DNA of 5,407 nt from Candidatus Aminicenantota bacterium (GTDB taxonomy: Bacteria > Acidobacteriota > Aminicenantia > UBA2199), in contig CP070627.1 in the NCBI GenBank assembly GCA_020355945.1, forward strand, positions 6,607,670 to 6,613,076. Direction: 5' to 3'. The notes below the pieces were generated by a model. It saw only the letters and a program-made list of their open reading frames with translations. It made no database searches and was not told the DNA's origin. The translations under genes were made by a program, and so were the position numbers. Below, piece after piece: positions 1 to 5,407 of the stretch (positions within the stretch are counted from its first letter, which is position 1; every line of letters begins with the position of its first letter).

Positions 1-694
1 GTAGAATCAAGCATATACCTGGTGACCATATTAACAAATGATAAGTTGGCTTTTGATTTCTCGGCAATATCCAGGGCAACGATATCTCTAAAATAAGATA
101 AAAGTATAAGTGTTTTATCAGTATCATTAACGCACTGCACGACTTCCGGGTACCCTCCGAATATCAAAAATTCCGAAAGAGCTTTTTTGAGAATTGCTTC
201 ACCGGCAGTGGTTTTTATTATTTTGAGATTTTTAAAAGACAGGAATTCTTTGAAACTTAAAGGAAAGAGTTCATATTCGATAACCCTGCCTCTTAAAGGC
301 TTTGTAATATTGGGACAGTTCTTATGGAAGAAGATGCGATTATTTTCAGTTTTCCTTTTGTTTGTTCATGGATTCTTGCCAGCCATCCTTCCCAACTATT
401 AATTGAAGTGATTTCGTCTAAAAAAAGATAACCTTTATCGCCAAACCACCGGATAATTGAGTCCAGGGAAGTGGTGTCTCTTGGAATTCGTTCGTCTTCA
501 AGATTAATATAGGCGGATTTCTCCGGTAGATTCCTCACCAGGAGCATCATCAGGCTGCTTTTTCCAGCTCTTCGAATTCCAGTGATAAAAATAATTTTCC
601 TTTCGGAAAGTTCCAATAAGTTATTAGAAACATCCCTGTTTTTCAGTTCTTTTTCATTGGCATATTGACACCATTCTTCAAAAATTTTCTCCAT
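1..694 (-). pseudogene. AAA ATPase with DUF4143-type C-terminal region, frameshifted and cut by the left edge
   Basis: This is the N-terminal two thirds of an AAA ATPase of the AAA_14/DUF4143 type. Numbering from the ATG at 694, the Walker A motif GIRRAGKS is at about 39-46, Walker B YLFLDEI at 89-95, and a sensor-like IIASSS at 118-123. The open frame then ends at a stop at 293-295. The adjacent frame, read from about 323 down to base 1, continues the protein with LRGRVIEYELFPLSFKEFL, FGGYPEVV and YFRDIVALDI, all typical of this family. Adding one base near 324 restores the usual ten-residue spacing between SSS and LRGR, so a single-base deletion (or a sequencing error) is likely. The start at 694 is preferred over the ATG at 706 because GGAGG (704-700) lies 5 nt before it. 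The 3' end is outside the window. Such proteins are common accessory-genome ATPases of uncertain role, so I assign no function beyond ATP binding. Confidence 0.85.
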
Positions 695-747
695 ATTGTC
701 CTCCATCAGGACAATTATAAACTAAAATCGTCTTCCTGTAAAACAAT
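695..747. promoter_or_regulatory. paired palindromic operators A1 and A2 over the ATPase promoter
   Basis: A1 (695-715) is a perfect palindrome of ATTGTCCT and AGGACAAT separated by 5 bp. A2 (727-747) is ATCGTCTT, 5 bp, then AAAACAAT, with 6 of 8 positions paired. Their starts are 32 bp apart, about three helical turns, so a protein bound at both would sit on the same DNA face. A1 covers the predicted transcription start, the ribosome-binding site and part of the -10 box; A2 covers the -35 box. Repressor binding is inferred from position and symmetry. The binding protein is unknown and could be the ATPase itself or a regulator elsewhere. Confidence 0.6.
714..742 (-). promoter_or_regulatory. 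sigma70-like promoter of the ATPase gene
   Basis: On the minus strand a -35 box TTTACA (742-737) is separated by 17 bp from a perfect -10 box TATAAT (719-714). Transcription would start near 707, about 13 nt before the preferred ATG at 694, so the leader is very short. The -35 box lies inside palindrome A2 and the -10 box abuts or overlaps palindrome A1. This is the geometry of a repressible promoter. Confidence 0.7.
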
Positions 748-783
748 ATATGTAATTTTTCCCCTATTTCATATCAAATTTTA

Positions 784-855
784 GAAATTTTCCCTATATT
801 GTCTTCTACCAAGACAATTCTTGACGAAAATCGTCTTGCTGTAGGACGATATTTG
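784..855. repeat. second, decayed copy of the ATPase promoter and start region (palindromes B1, B2)
   Basis: This segment aligns without gaps to 681-752, 103 bp away, with 56 of 72 positions identical by hand count. It holds B1 (798-818; ATTGTCTT, 5 bp, AAGACAAT, perfect) and B2 (830-850; ATCGTCTT, 5 bp, AGGACGAT, 7 of 8), again 32 bp apart. The promoter boxes have decayed: the positions matching -10 TATAAT read AAGAAT, and those matching -35 TTTACA read CCTACA. On the minus strand the codons read VEDNIGKI where the ATPase reads MEDNMEKI, so the repeat includes the relic of a gene start. Confidence 0.65.
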
Positions 856-881
856 GTTCTTTTCTTTGCCTGGCACCAAAT
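851..881. repeat. 7-bp inverted repeat in the intergenic region
   Basis: ATTTGGT (851-857) and ACCAAAT (875-881) are perfect complements separated by 17 bases. There is no T-run after either arm, so a terminator is unlikely. I see no gene in the surrounding stretch 856-952 and no other strong signal in it. The repeat may be fortuitous. Confidence 0.3.
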
Positions 882-952
882 TCCACCAACCCCCTCCGGC
901 ACTTCCAAAAGTTTTATCTGTGAAACGATTGATAAGACACGGTTTCGGTGTT

Positions 953-1037
953 GTTGTACTCCATTGGTTGTACTTTTGGTTGGAGAATTTTTAAAAAAAA
1001 TGTACAACTAAAGTTGTAAATTAAAAAAATAGTTGTA
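953..1037. promoter_or_regulatory. cluster of GTTGTA half-sites upstream of response regulator 1
   Basis: GTTGTAC occurs at 953-959 and 967-973. A perfect palindrome TACAACT, AA, AGTTGTA fills 1003-1018, and another AGTTGTA lies at 1031-1037, inside the -35 region of the next promoter. TTGGTTG also occurs twice 12 bp apart (964-970 and 976-982). The 9-mer TTGGTTGTA at 964-972 recurs at 2445-2453, over the -35 of the kinase promoter. This looks like a set of sites for one DNA-binding protein, possibly the LuxR-type regulators encoded here, but the link is inferred only from position. Confidence 0.45.
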
Positions 1038-1061
1038 TTTTTCATAAAATTATTATATAAT
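1033..1061 (+). promoter_or_regulatory. sigma70-like promoter for response regulator 1
   Basis: A perfect -10 box TATAAT (1056-1061) lies 17 bp after TTGTAT (1033-1038), a weak -35 that matches the consensus only in TTG. The surroundings are very AT-rich. The -35 overlaps a GTTGTA half-site, as expected of a promoter that needs or is controlled by a bound regulator. The predicted start is near 1068, giving a leader of about 245 nt before the gene at 1313. Confidence 0.55.
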
Positions 1062-1208
1062 ATATACTAGGATTCCATCCGTGATTCATTGATCAGAAAT
1101 CAAAATTGATATGCCAATGTGCCAATAGATTTCAAATAGAATGCAGTGGGCGTTTGAAAATGAAGTTTTAAGCTGCATCGCCCTCCCAATGTAAGATATA
1201 TGCTGGAG

Positions 1209-1281
1209 TATCACGAAGACTCACGTCACTTGTGAGATGTGACACGGGATACAATGAAATATCACGGACTCACGTGTCACA
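1209..1281. repeat. direct repeats and nested hairpins ahead of response regulator 1
   Basis: TATCACG followed by ACTCACGT and CAC occurs at 1209-1229 and again, with small indels, at 1260-1280, 51 bp apart. In between lie inverted versions. CTCAC (1220-1224) pairs with GTGAG (1232-1236) across a 7-nt loop. TGTGACACG (1238-1246) pairs perfectly over 9 bp with CGTGTCACA (1273-1281). Inside the second stem, GATA (1248-1251) can pair with TATC (1260-1263). The second hairpin ends about 20 nt before the Shine-Dalgarno sequence. Confidence 0.55.
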
Positions 1282-1301
1282 GCTAAACCACCAATAGATA
1301 C

Positions 1302-1307
1302 GAGGTG
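1302..1307 (+). promoter_or_regulatory. ribosome-binding site of response regulator 1
   Basis: GAGGTG lies 5 nt before the ATG at 1313 and fixes that start. The next in-frame methionine is well inside the receiver domain. Confidence 0.85.
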
Positions 1308-1312
1308 CAATA

Positions 1313-2386
1313 ATGAAAGAAGAACCAAAACCCAAGCTTCTAGTTGTAGATGACGATAGACGGGTATTAAAGAGCCTGAAGATATGGTTCGCAAACGAGG
1401 GATTTCACCCCCTGCTGGCTGTCAACGGGAATGAAGCATTAAAAATGGCGATCGATAATACGATTGATGTGGCATTGGTGGACTTCAGGATCGGTAAAGA
1501 AGATGGCGTCAGTATTGCCAAACAGCTTAAAGAAGTGGATGAAGACCTGAAAGTAATCATCCTTACTGGTTTTCCTTCCTATGAAACCGCTGTCCAGGCA
1601 ATGAAAATCGGTGTGTTTGATTACCTCTCCAAGGGAAGTCCCAATGAGAAGATTATGAATGCTGTCAGGAAAGCATTGGCGGAAAGGCAAAGCCAAAGAA
1701 CCAGGAAAGAAAAAGATACTAACGGAGAGCGACGAACAAAATTGATCCTATTTTGCAACCACTCCCTCATCAAAGAAAGAGTAGAGAATTTCCTAAAAGA
1801 AAGCCAGGAGTTTAAACTGATTATGTCGTTCCCCTCTGTGGCCGCTTTTAGGGTGAAAAACCTGTCACAAGAAATTCATATTGCAATGTTGTGCGCCACA
1901 TGCAACCTGAAAAATTTTAAAGAGGCTTATTCGATTTTCCCTGAGCTTTATCGGACGATGCCTGGGATTAAAACCCTTATTATTAACGAAAGTTTCTCAG
2001 ACCGGGAAAAAGTGGAATTACTAAAGCTGGGTATACGAGGATTTTTCCCCCAGGATTCCAGTTGTGATATCCTGGGAAAAGCACTGCGGCATATCACAAA
2101 AGGTGACCTCTGGATCAGTCGCCATGTTAGCTATTTATCTCTTAAAGATGTGCTCCAAAAAGAGCCCCAATTACCTCTTAACAAAAACAAAATCTACGGA
2201 TTAACAGAACGGGAGATCGAAATTCTTAGAAAAATTACCCAGGGGCTCAAAAACAAGCAAATTGCCTCTCAACTGGAAATCAGTGAAAAAACTGTAAAAA
2301 CTCATGTCAACCGGATTTTAAAGAAATTAGGGGTTGATAATCGCACAAAGGCAGTTCTTGCAGCAATGGAAAGAAAAATTATTTGA
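1313..2386 (+). CDS. response regulator 1: receiver, degenerate second receiver, LuxR-type HTH
   Basis: This cytoplasmic transcription factor has 357 residues. Residues 8-125 form a full receiver domain with acidic pair Asp13/Asp14, phospho-acceptor Asp57 (in LVDFR), Thr85 and Lys107 (in DYLSKG). Residues 143-270 resemble a NarL-type receiver: FCNHSLIKER aligns with the usual VDDHPLVREG, and the late LLKLGIRGF to KGDLWIS part fits. However, the acidic pair is Cys148-Asn149, the acceptor Asp is Cys194, the Thr is Asn225 and the Lys is Gln247, so it should not be phosphorylated. Residues 295-357 are a LuxR/GerE helix-turn-helix (GLTEREIEIL, SEKTVKTHVNRILKKL). The usual NarL/FixJ regulator is about 200-220 residues, so this one carries an extra domain. 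It lies 105 bp before the kinase on the same strand and aligns gap-free with response regulator 2. Target genes are unknown. Confidence 0.93.
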   Translation: MKEEPKPKLLVVDDDRRVLKSLKIWFANEGFHPLLAVNGNEALKMAIDNTIDVALVDFRIGKEDGVSIAKQLKEVDEDLKVIILTGFPSYETAVQAMKIGVFDYLSKGSPNEKIMNAVRKALAERQSQRTRKEKDTNGERRTKLILFCNHSLIKERVENFLKESQEFKLIMSFPSVAAFRVKNLSQEIHIAMLCATCNLKNFKEAYSIFPELYRTMPGIKTLIINESFSDREKVELLKLGIRGFFPQDSSCDILGKALRHITKGDLWISRHVSYLSLKDVLQKEPQLPLNKNKIYGLTEREIEILRKITQGLKNKQIASQLEISEKTVKTHVNRILKKLGVDNRTKAVLAAMERKII

Positions 2387-2448
2387 AAATCTCTTCATTG
2401 CACCATCACCAGGCGTAATAAATATCGTCATTTTTTTTGGGATTTTGG

Positions 2449-2477
2449 TTGTATTTAAGAGAAATTTATTTTATACT
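2449..2477 (+). promoter_or_regulatory. sigma70-like promoter of the histidine kinase gene
   Basis: TTGTAT (2449-2454), a 17-bp spacer and TATACT (2472-2477) form the same architecture as the promoter at 1033-1061. The -35 is embedded in GTTGTATTT (2448-2456), identical to 1032-1040. The predicted start near 2484 leaves only about 8-14 nt before the ATGs at 2492 and 2498. Confidence 0.5.
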
Positions 2478-2491
2478 TTTATTTCGCCAAT

Positions 2492-4297
2492 ATGAAGATG
2501 ACGTTAAAAAAGAAATTGGTCCTGTTGTTAATTGTTTCAGGGGGTATTCTCATTTTACTTTTTCATACCGCGTTTCATGTAACCATGCGTCCCTCTCTGG
2601 AAGATCAGAAACTTATTTTTATCGAAACCCTGAAAAAGAAAATCCGGATTGCATTGTCCATAGAAGAAAGAAATATTGCCATTCAATGCGGCAATTGGGC
2701 CAATGGGGAAAGTATGGCCCACTATGTGGAAAATCCTTCACCGGAGTTTGAAACCGAAGTGTTTCCCAACATGATTTTCCTTGAAGATATCATGGATGTT
2801 GTCCTGGTGGTTAAGGTGTCTCATGAAGAGAGTGAGGAAGAAGTCCTCTTCTGTAAAGGCTATAAAGATAAGAAATTCTTAAATTTTAACGATATGCGCA
2901 TTAGCACTGAGACCCGGAAAATAAAAGATAGTATCAAAGGGAAATCCGCGGCCATTAGTACGCTTCTCAATTCCGGGGCTGGCTCGCTCATGGTGGTGGC
3001 AAACCCAATCGTTATCAATGAAAAGTCAAAGAATGTATCCGGGGTGTTGATGCTGGGGCGGTTTATCGATCAAAAAATGCTGGAAAGAATATCCCGCTAC
3101 ACTTTGGAAGAGATCAAAAACTTCTCATCCAATCCCGGGGAGGTAGATGCATTTTATTCCCGACAGATGAAGGGAAATAACCTATTTTACAAAGAAAATC
3201 GCGATCAATTGACCATATTTTATTTACTGAAAGATATTTATCATCGGCCGGCAATGATATTATATACCAATACGGATAATCGATTATTCCGGGTGGTGAA
3301 TCAACATTTCATTACTTTCATTATTATCACCGTTCTTTCCATTATTTTTCTTGGACTGCTGCTGTACTATTCCATCCAAAAATATATCATCCTGCGGATG
3401 CTCAACATCTCCAATACGATGAGTAAAATTGAAAGCTTGGCAGACCTTTCCCGGCGGATTAAGGAAGACAAAAAACATGATGAAATATCTCATTTGATCT
3501 CCGGCATCAATTTGATGCTGGATAAGCTGGAAAATGAAAAAGTGAAGCGAGAGAATGCGGAAAAGACAATGATCACCCAGGAGAAATTGGTTTCCATCGG
3601 CCGATTGGCTTCATGTATCGGTCATGAGGTCAATAATCCTTTGCTGGCCATTAGTAACAGTATCCAGGTGATAAAAAAGATCAATCGAAGCAAATCCTCC
3701 ATGTTTAAAGAAGCCATTGAAATATCCGAATCAGAAATCGAACGTATCAGGGATATTATTTCAAACCTCCTGGATTTTCATCGGCTGGAAAAAGATGAGT
3801 TTGCCTCCCTGGAGGTCAGAGAAATTATAGAGAAATCCCTGGATGTCATGAAGTGGAGTAAAAAACTGGGATCAGTGAAAATTATCCGGAAGATAGAAGA
3901 GGACTCTATTATTTATGGTTCTCCCGGGAAATTGAAACAGGTGTTTATCAATTTTATCCTGAATGCAGTAGAAGCAATGGAAAGCAAAAACCCGGGTAAA
4001 GAAGGTGGGAATGGGACAAATGGAACACTGCAAATCGAAGTTAAAAACAACAAAAGGAAAAATGTCGTGGAAGTTCATTTTTTAGATAACGGGCCGGGTA
4101 TCCCGAAGAAAGTGAAAGGTCACCTCTTTGAACCTTTTGTTTCCACCAAAGAAGCCAAAGGAGTCGGCCTGGGACTCTATGTCTCGTATAAAATAATTGG
4201 CAATCATAACGGCGAAATTATTTACAATGAGAACTATAAAAAGGGGACTCATTTTATCATCAAACTACCCGCAATAAAGAGGTTTGGAAATGGCTGA
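2492..4297 (+). CDS. CHASE4-like membrane sensor histidine kinase
   Basis: This 601-residue kinase should sense a signal outside the cytoplasmic membrane and phosphorylate the neighbouring regulators. A short basic N-terminus is followed by membrane segment 1 (about 9-28). An extracytoplasmic region (about 29-270) contains GNWANGESMAHYVEN, like the CHASE4 signature. Membrane segment 2 is at about 273-293 and a HAMP-like linker with coiled coil at about 294-365. The HisKA helix carries phospho-acceptor His378 in GHEVNNPL. The catalytic domain shows the N box with Asn491, the G1 box DNGPGIP (Asp532), the F box LFEPFVSTK and the G2 box GVGLGLY (557-563). All catalytic motifs are intact. There is no clear Shine-Dalgarno before the ATG at 2492; the ATG at 2498 is an alternative start, and the very short leader may explain the gap. 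Its end overlaps response regulator 2 by 8 bp. The ligand is unknown. Confidence 0.93.
   Translation: MKMTLKKKLVLLLIVSGGILILLFHTAFHVTMRPSLEDQKLIFIETLKKKIRIALSIEERNIAIQCGNWANGESMAHYVENPSPEFETEVFPNMIFLEDIMDVVLVVKVSHEESEEEVLFCKGYKDKKFLNFNDMRISTETRKIKDSIKGKSAAISTLLNSGAGSLMVVANPIVINEKSKNVSGVLMLGRFIDQKMLERISRYTLEEIKNFSSNPGEVDAFYSRQMKGNNLFYKENRDQLTIFYLLKDIYHRPAMILYTNTDNRLFRVVNQHFITFIIITVLSIIFLGLLLYYSIQKYIILRMLNISNTMSKIESLADLSRRIKEDKKHDEISHLISGINLMLDKLENEKVKRENAEKTMITQEKLVSIGRLASCIGHEVNNPLLAISNSIQVIKKINRSKSSMFKEAIEISESEIERIRDIISNLLDFHRLEKDEFASLEVREIIEKSLDVMKWSKKLGSVKIIRKIEEDSIIYGSPGKLKQVFINFILNAVEAMESKNPGKEGGNGTNGTLQIEVKNNKRKNVVEVHFLDNGPGIPKKVKGHLFEPFVSTKEAKGVGLGLYVSYKIIGNHNGEIIYNENYKKGTHFIIKLPAIKRFGNG
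4276..4282 (+). promoter_or_regulatory. ribosome-binding site that sets the start of response regulator 2
   Basis: AAAGAGG lies 7 nt before the ATG at 4290, inside the last codons of the kinase. It is only 1 nt before the alternative TTG at 4284, which is too close to use. The ATG also gives the same residue numbering as response regulator 1 for every key residue, which supports it. Confidence 0.85.
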
Positions 4298-5378
4298 TAA
4301 AAAAAGAACCGGAATCTTGGTCGTGGATGACGACAAACAAGTATTAAAAAGCTTAAAAATCTGGCTTAAGAACGAGGGATTTCGACCAATGGTGGCTTCC
4401 ACCGCGGATGAAGCATTGGCAGTAGTCAAAGACAATGTCATCGACGCAGCATTGGTGGATTTCAGGATGAGGGAAGAGGATGGCATCCATGTGGCCCAGC
4501 GGCTCAAGGAAACGGATAACCGGATAAAAATTATCATGTTAACCGGGTTTCCTTCTTACGAAATAGCGGTTGAAGCCATGAGGATAGGAATCTTTGACTA
4601 TTTATCCAAAGGTTCCTCCAATGAGAAAATCCTTGACGTCATCCACAGTGCGGTCGAGGAGAGGGAACGGGAAGTGAACTTAACCCATCAAGAGGCTCAC
4701 AACACCAATCCAATCCGGTTGATCTTGTTTTGCAATCATTCTCTTCTCAAAGAAAGGTTGGAAAATCTCTCAAAGAGTAATCCGATATTTCAACTGGTAA
4801 ACACCTTTCCTTTATTAAGTTCGGTGGGAGTTAAGTCCATTCCCCGGCAAGTGGACATCGCCCTGGTATGCGCCAGCTGCAACTTGAAAAATCTAAAAGA
4901 TGCCCATCAACTGATTCCCCAACTCTATCGATCGTTCCCGGACGTCAAACCCATCATTATTAATGAAAATTTTTCCGATGAGGAAAAAGTTGAGTTATTA
5001 AGACTGGGGATACGGGGATTTTCTTCGCGGGAGTTAAGTTCCGAGGAATTGGAAAAGACGCTGCTTCGGGTCAATAAAGGTGAAATCTGGGTAAGTCGGA
5101 GTGTCATCAACCTGTCACTCCAGCGGATGGCGAGTTTTAGGACCCCTGATGTTTTTAATAATAGAGAGCGTTTTGGGCTAACGGAGCGAGAAATAGAAAT
5201 TCTCAGGACAATGGCCCTGGGGCTGAGAAACAAAGAAATCGCAGACCGGTTGTTTATCAGTGAGAAAACAGTAAAAACGCATATTAACCGGGTGTTTAAA
5301 AAACTCGGGGTTACCACCCGCGCAAAAGCAATACTAACGGCTGTTGAGAACCAGATTCTTTATCCCATGAGCCACTAA
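4290..5378 (+). CDS. response regulator 2: receiver, degenerate second receiver, LuxR-type HTH
   Basis: This regulator has 362 residues from the ATG at 4290, which overlaps the kinase stop codon region (8 bp), so translation is probably coupled and the pair probably works together. The receiver has Asp13/Asp14, Asp57, Thr85 and Lys107, the same numbers as in response regulator 1. By hand count 69 of 107 residues (8-114) are identical between the two. The second, degenerate receiver (about 143-270) again has Cys148-Asn149 in place of the acidic pair and Cys194 in place of the acceptor Asp, with Cys197 three residues on, Asn225 for Thr and Arg247 for Lys. The LuxR helix-turn-helix (295-357) has the recognition region SEKTVKTHINRVFKKL, 13 of 16 identical to its paralogue. 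The linker before the HTH (about 278-294) and the last five residues differ most. Heterodimers with response regulator 1 and shared DNA sites are plausible but inferred. Confidence 0.93.
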   Translation: MADKKRTGILVVDDDKQVLKSLKIWLKNEGFRPMVASTADEALAVVKDNVIDAALVDFRMREEDGIHVAQRLKETDNRIKIIMLTGFPSYEIAVEAMRIGIFDYLSKGSSNEKILDVIHSAVEEREREVNLTHQEAHNTNPIRLILFCNHSLLKERLENLSKSNPIFQLVNTFPLLSSVGVKSIPRQVDIALVCASCNLKNLKDAHQLIPQLYRSFPDVKPIIINENFSDEEKVELLRLGIRGFSSRELSSEELEKTLLRVNKGEIWVSRSVINLSLQRMASFRTPDVFNNRERFGLTEREIEILRTMALGLRNKEIADRLFISEKTVKTHINRVFKKLGVTTRAKAILTAVENQILYPMSH

Positions 5379-5397
5379 ATCAAAGGGTCAATGAGCC

Positions 5398-5405
5398 AGG
5401 AGGTG
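5398..5405 (+). promoter_or_regulatory. strong ribosome-binding site of a gene beyond the right edge
   Basis: AGGAGGTG is a perfect match to the usual 16S rRNA tail and lies about 20 bp after the stop of response regulator 2, with no terminator between. It predicts a start codon a few bases past the window and a continuing operon. An ATG at 5391 also exists but has only a weak AAAGGG before it. Confidence 0.55.
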
Positions 5406-5407
5406 GG

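Larger units (their letters stand above)
1068..1312 (+). other. repeat-rich leader of response regulator 1
   Basis: This stretch holds no convincing gene. From left to right it shows TGCCAAT twice at 8-bp spacing (1112-1118, 1120-1126), two mutually exclusive stems at 1141-1183, and a block of direct and inverted repeats at 1209-1281 with two potential hairpins. The ribosome-binding site GAGGTG follows at 1302-1307. If the promoter at 1033-1061 is used, all of this is transcribed, so it may be a structured 5' UTR. It could equally be an operator region acting as DNA. I do not recognise a known riboswitch class. Confidence 0.4.

Noticed and set aside
695..715. Palindrome A1 as an mRNA hairpin hiding the ATPase ribosome-binding site
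   Set aside because: The predicted transcription start (near 707) lies inside the palindrome, so the full hairpin would not be transcribed from that promoter. A DNA operator explains it better.
774..1007. Minus-strand 77-residue open frame in the intergenic region
   Set aside because: Only its last residues resemble anything (the ATPase start), and these belong to the decayed repeat. The upstream part covers the GTTGTA sites and is low-complexity.
799..1011. Plus-strand 70-residue open frame starting inside the B1 palindrome
   Set aside because: It has no ribosome-binding site and no recognisable domain, and its first codons are simply the operator repeat. It runs through two unrelated repeat families.
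1141..1188. Integron attC-like site
   Set aside because: There are no recognisable RYYYAAC/GTTRRRY core sites in the right places and no integrase in the window.
2397..2438. Possible terminator after response regulator 1
   Set aside because: An imperfect stem (2397-2404 with 2412-2419, one mismatch, one G-U) is separated by 11 nt from the T8 run at 2431-2438, and the stem is weak. Not a convincing intrinsic terminator, so read-through into the kinase remains possible.
2437..2751. Plus-strand 104-residue open frame overlapping the kinase start
   Set aside because: It is in another frame of the kinase coding sequence, begins before the kinase start without a ribosome-binding site, and shows no domain.
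4925..5317. Minus-strand 130-residue open frame opposite response regulator 2
   Set aside because: It is the antisense shadow of a strongly supported gene, Ser/Arg/Leu-rich as antisense frames often are, with no domain recognised.

Overview
The window is bacterial. It carries a membrane histidine kinase flanked by two LuxR-type response regulators, sigma70-like promoter boxes, and Shine-Dalgarno sequences that fit the usual 16S tail (a perfect AGGAGGTG sits at the right edge). The DNA is moderately AT-rich. I cannot name the lineage. A CHASE4-type kinase with LuxR-output regulators, next to a DUF4143-type AAA ATPase, suits many environmental, often uncultured, Gram-negative-like bacteria, but that is only an impression.

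Left part (1-706, minus strand): the 5' two thirds of an AAA ATPase with a C-terminal DUF4143-type region. It is broken by a frameshift near 324 and runs off the left edge. Its promoter (TTTACA, 17 bp, TATAAT; 742-714) is overlapped by two 8-5-8 palindromes that look like operators. A second, decayed copy of the same promoter and gene start lies 103 bp further out (784-855) and keeps its two palindromes.

Divergent intergenic region (707-1312): besides the ATPase promoter repeats, it holds a second family of GTTGTA half-sites (953-1037). These run into a sigma70-like promoter (TTGTAT, 17 bp, TATAAT; 1033-1061). From there a leader of about 245 nt, rich in inverted and direct repeats, leads to the first regulator.

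Right part (1313-5378, plus strand): response regulator 1, a CHASE4-like sensor histidine kinase, and response regulator 2. The two regulators align without a gap for about 350 residues and are clearly duplicates. The kinase has its own promoter with the same GTTGTATTT at its -35 and almost no 5' leader. The kinase and regulator 2 overlap by 8 bp and are probably translationally coupled. A strong ribosome-binding site at the right edge suggests the operon continues.

Working model: the kinase senses something through its extracytoplasmic domain and phosphorylates Asp57 of one or both regulators, whose alpha-1 faces and DNA-recognition helices are almost identical. The most unusual feature is inside the regulators. 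Between the receiver and the LuxR helix-turn-helix lies a second, degenerate NarL-type receiver in which the first acidic-pocket Asp and the phospho-acceptor Asp are both Cys in both paralogues. This suggests a second, redox- or metal-type input, or a structural disulfide. That is inference.
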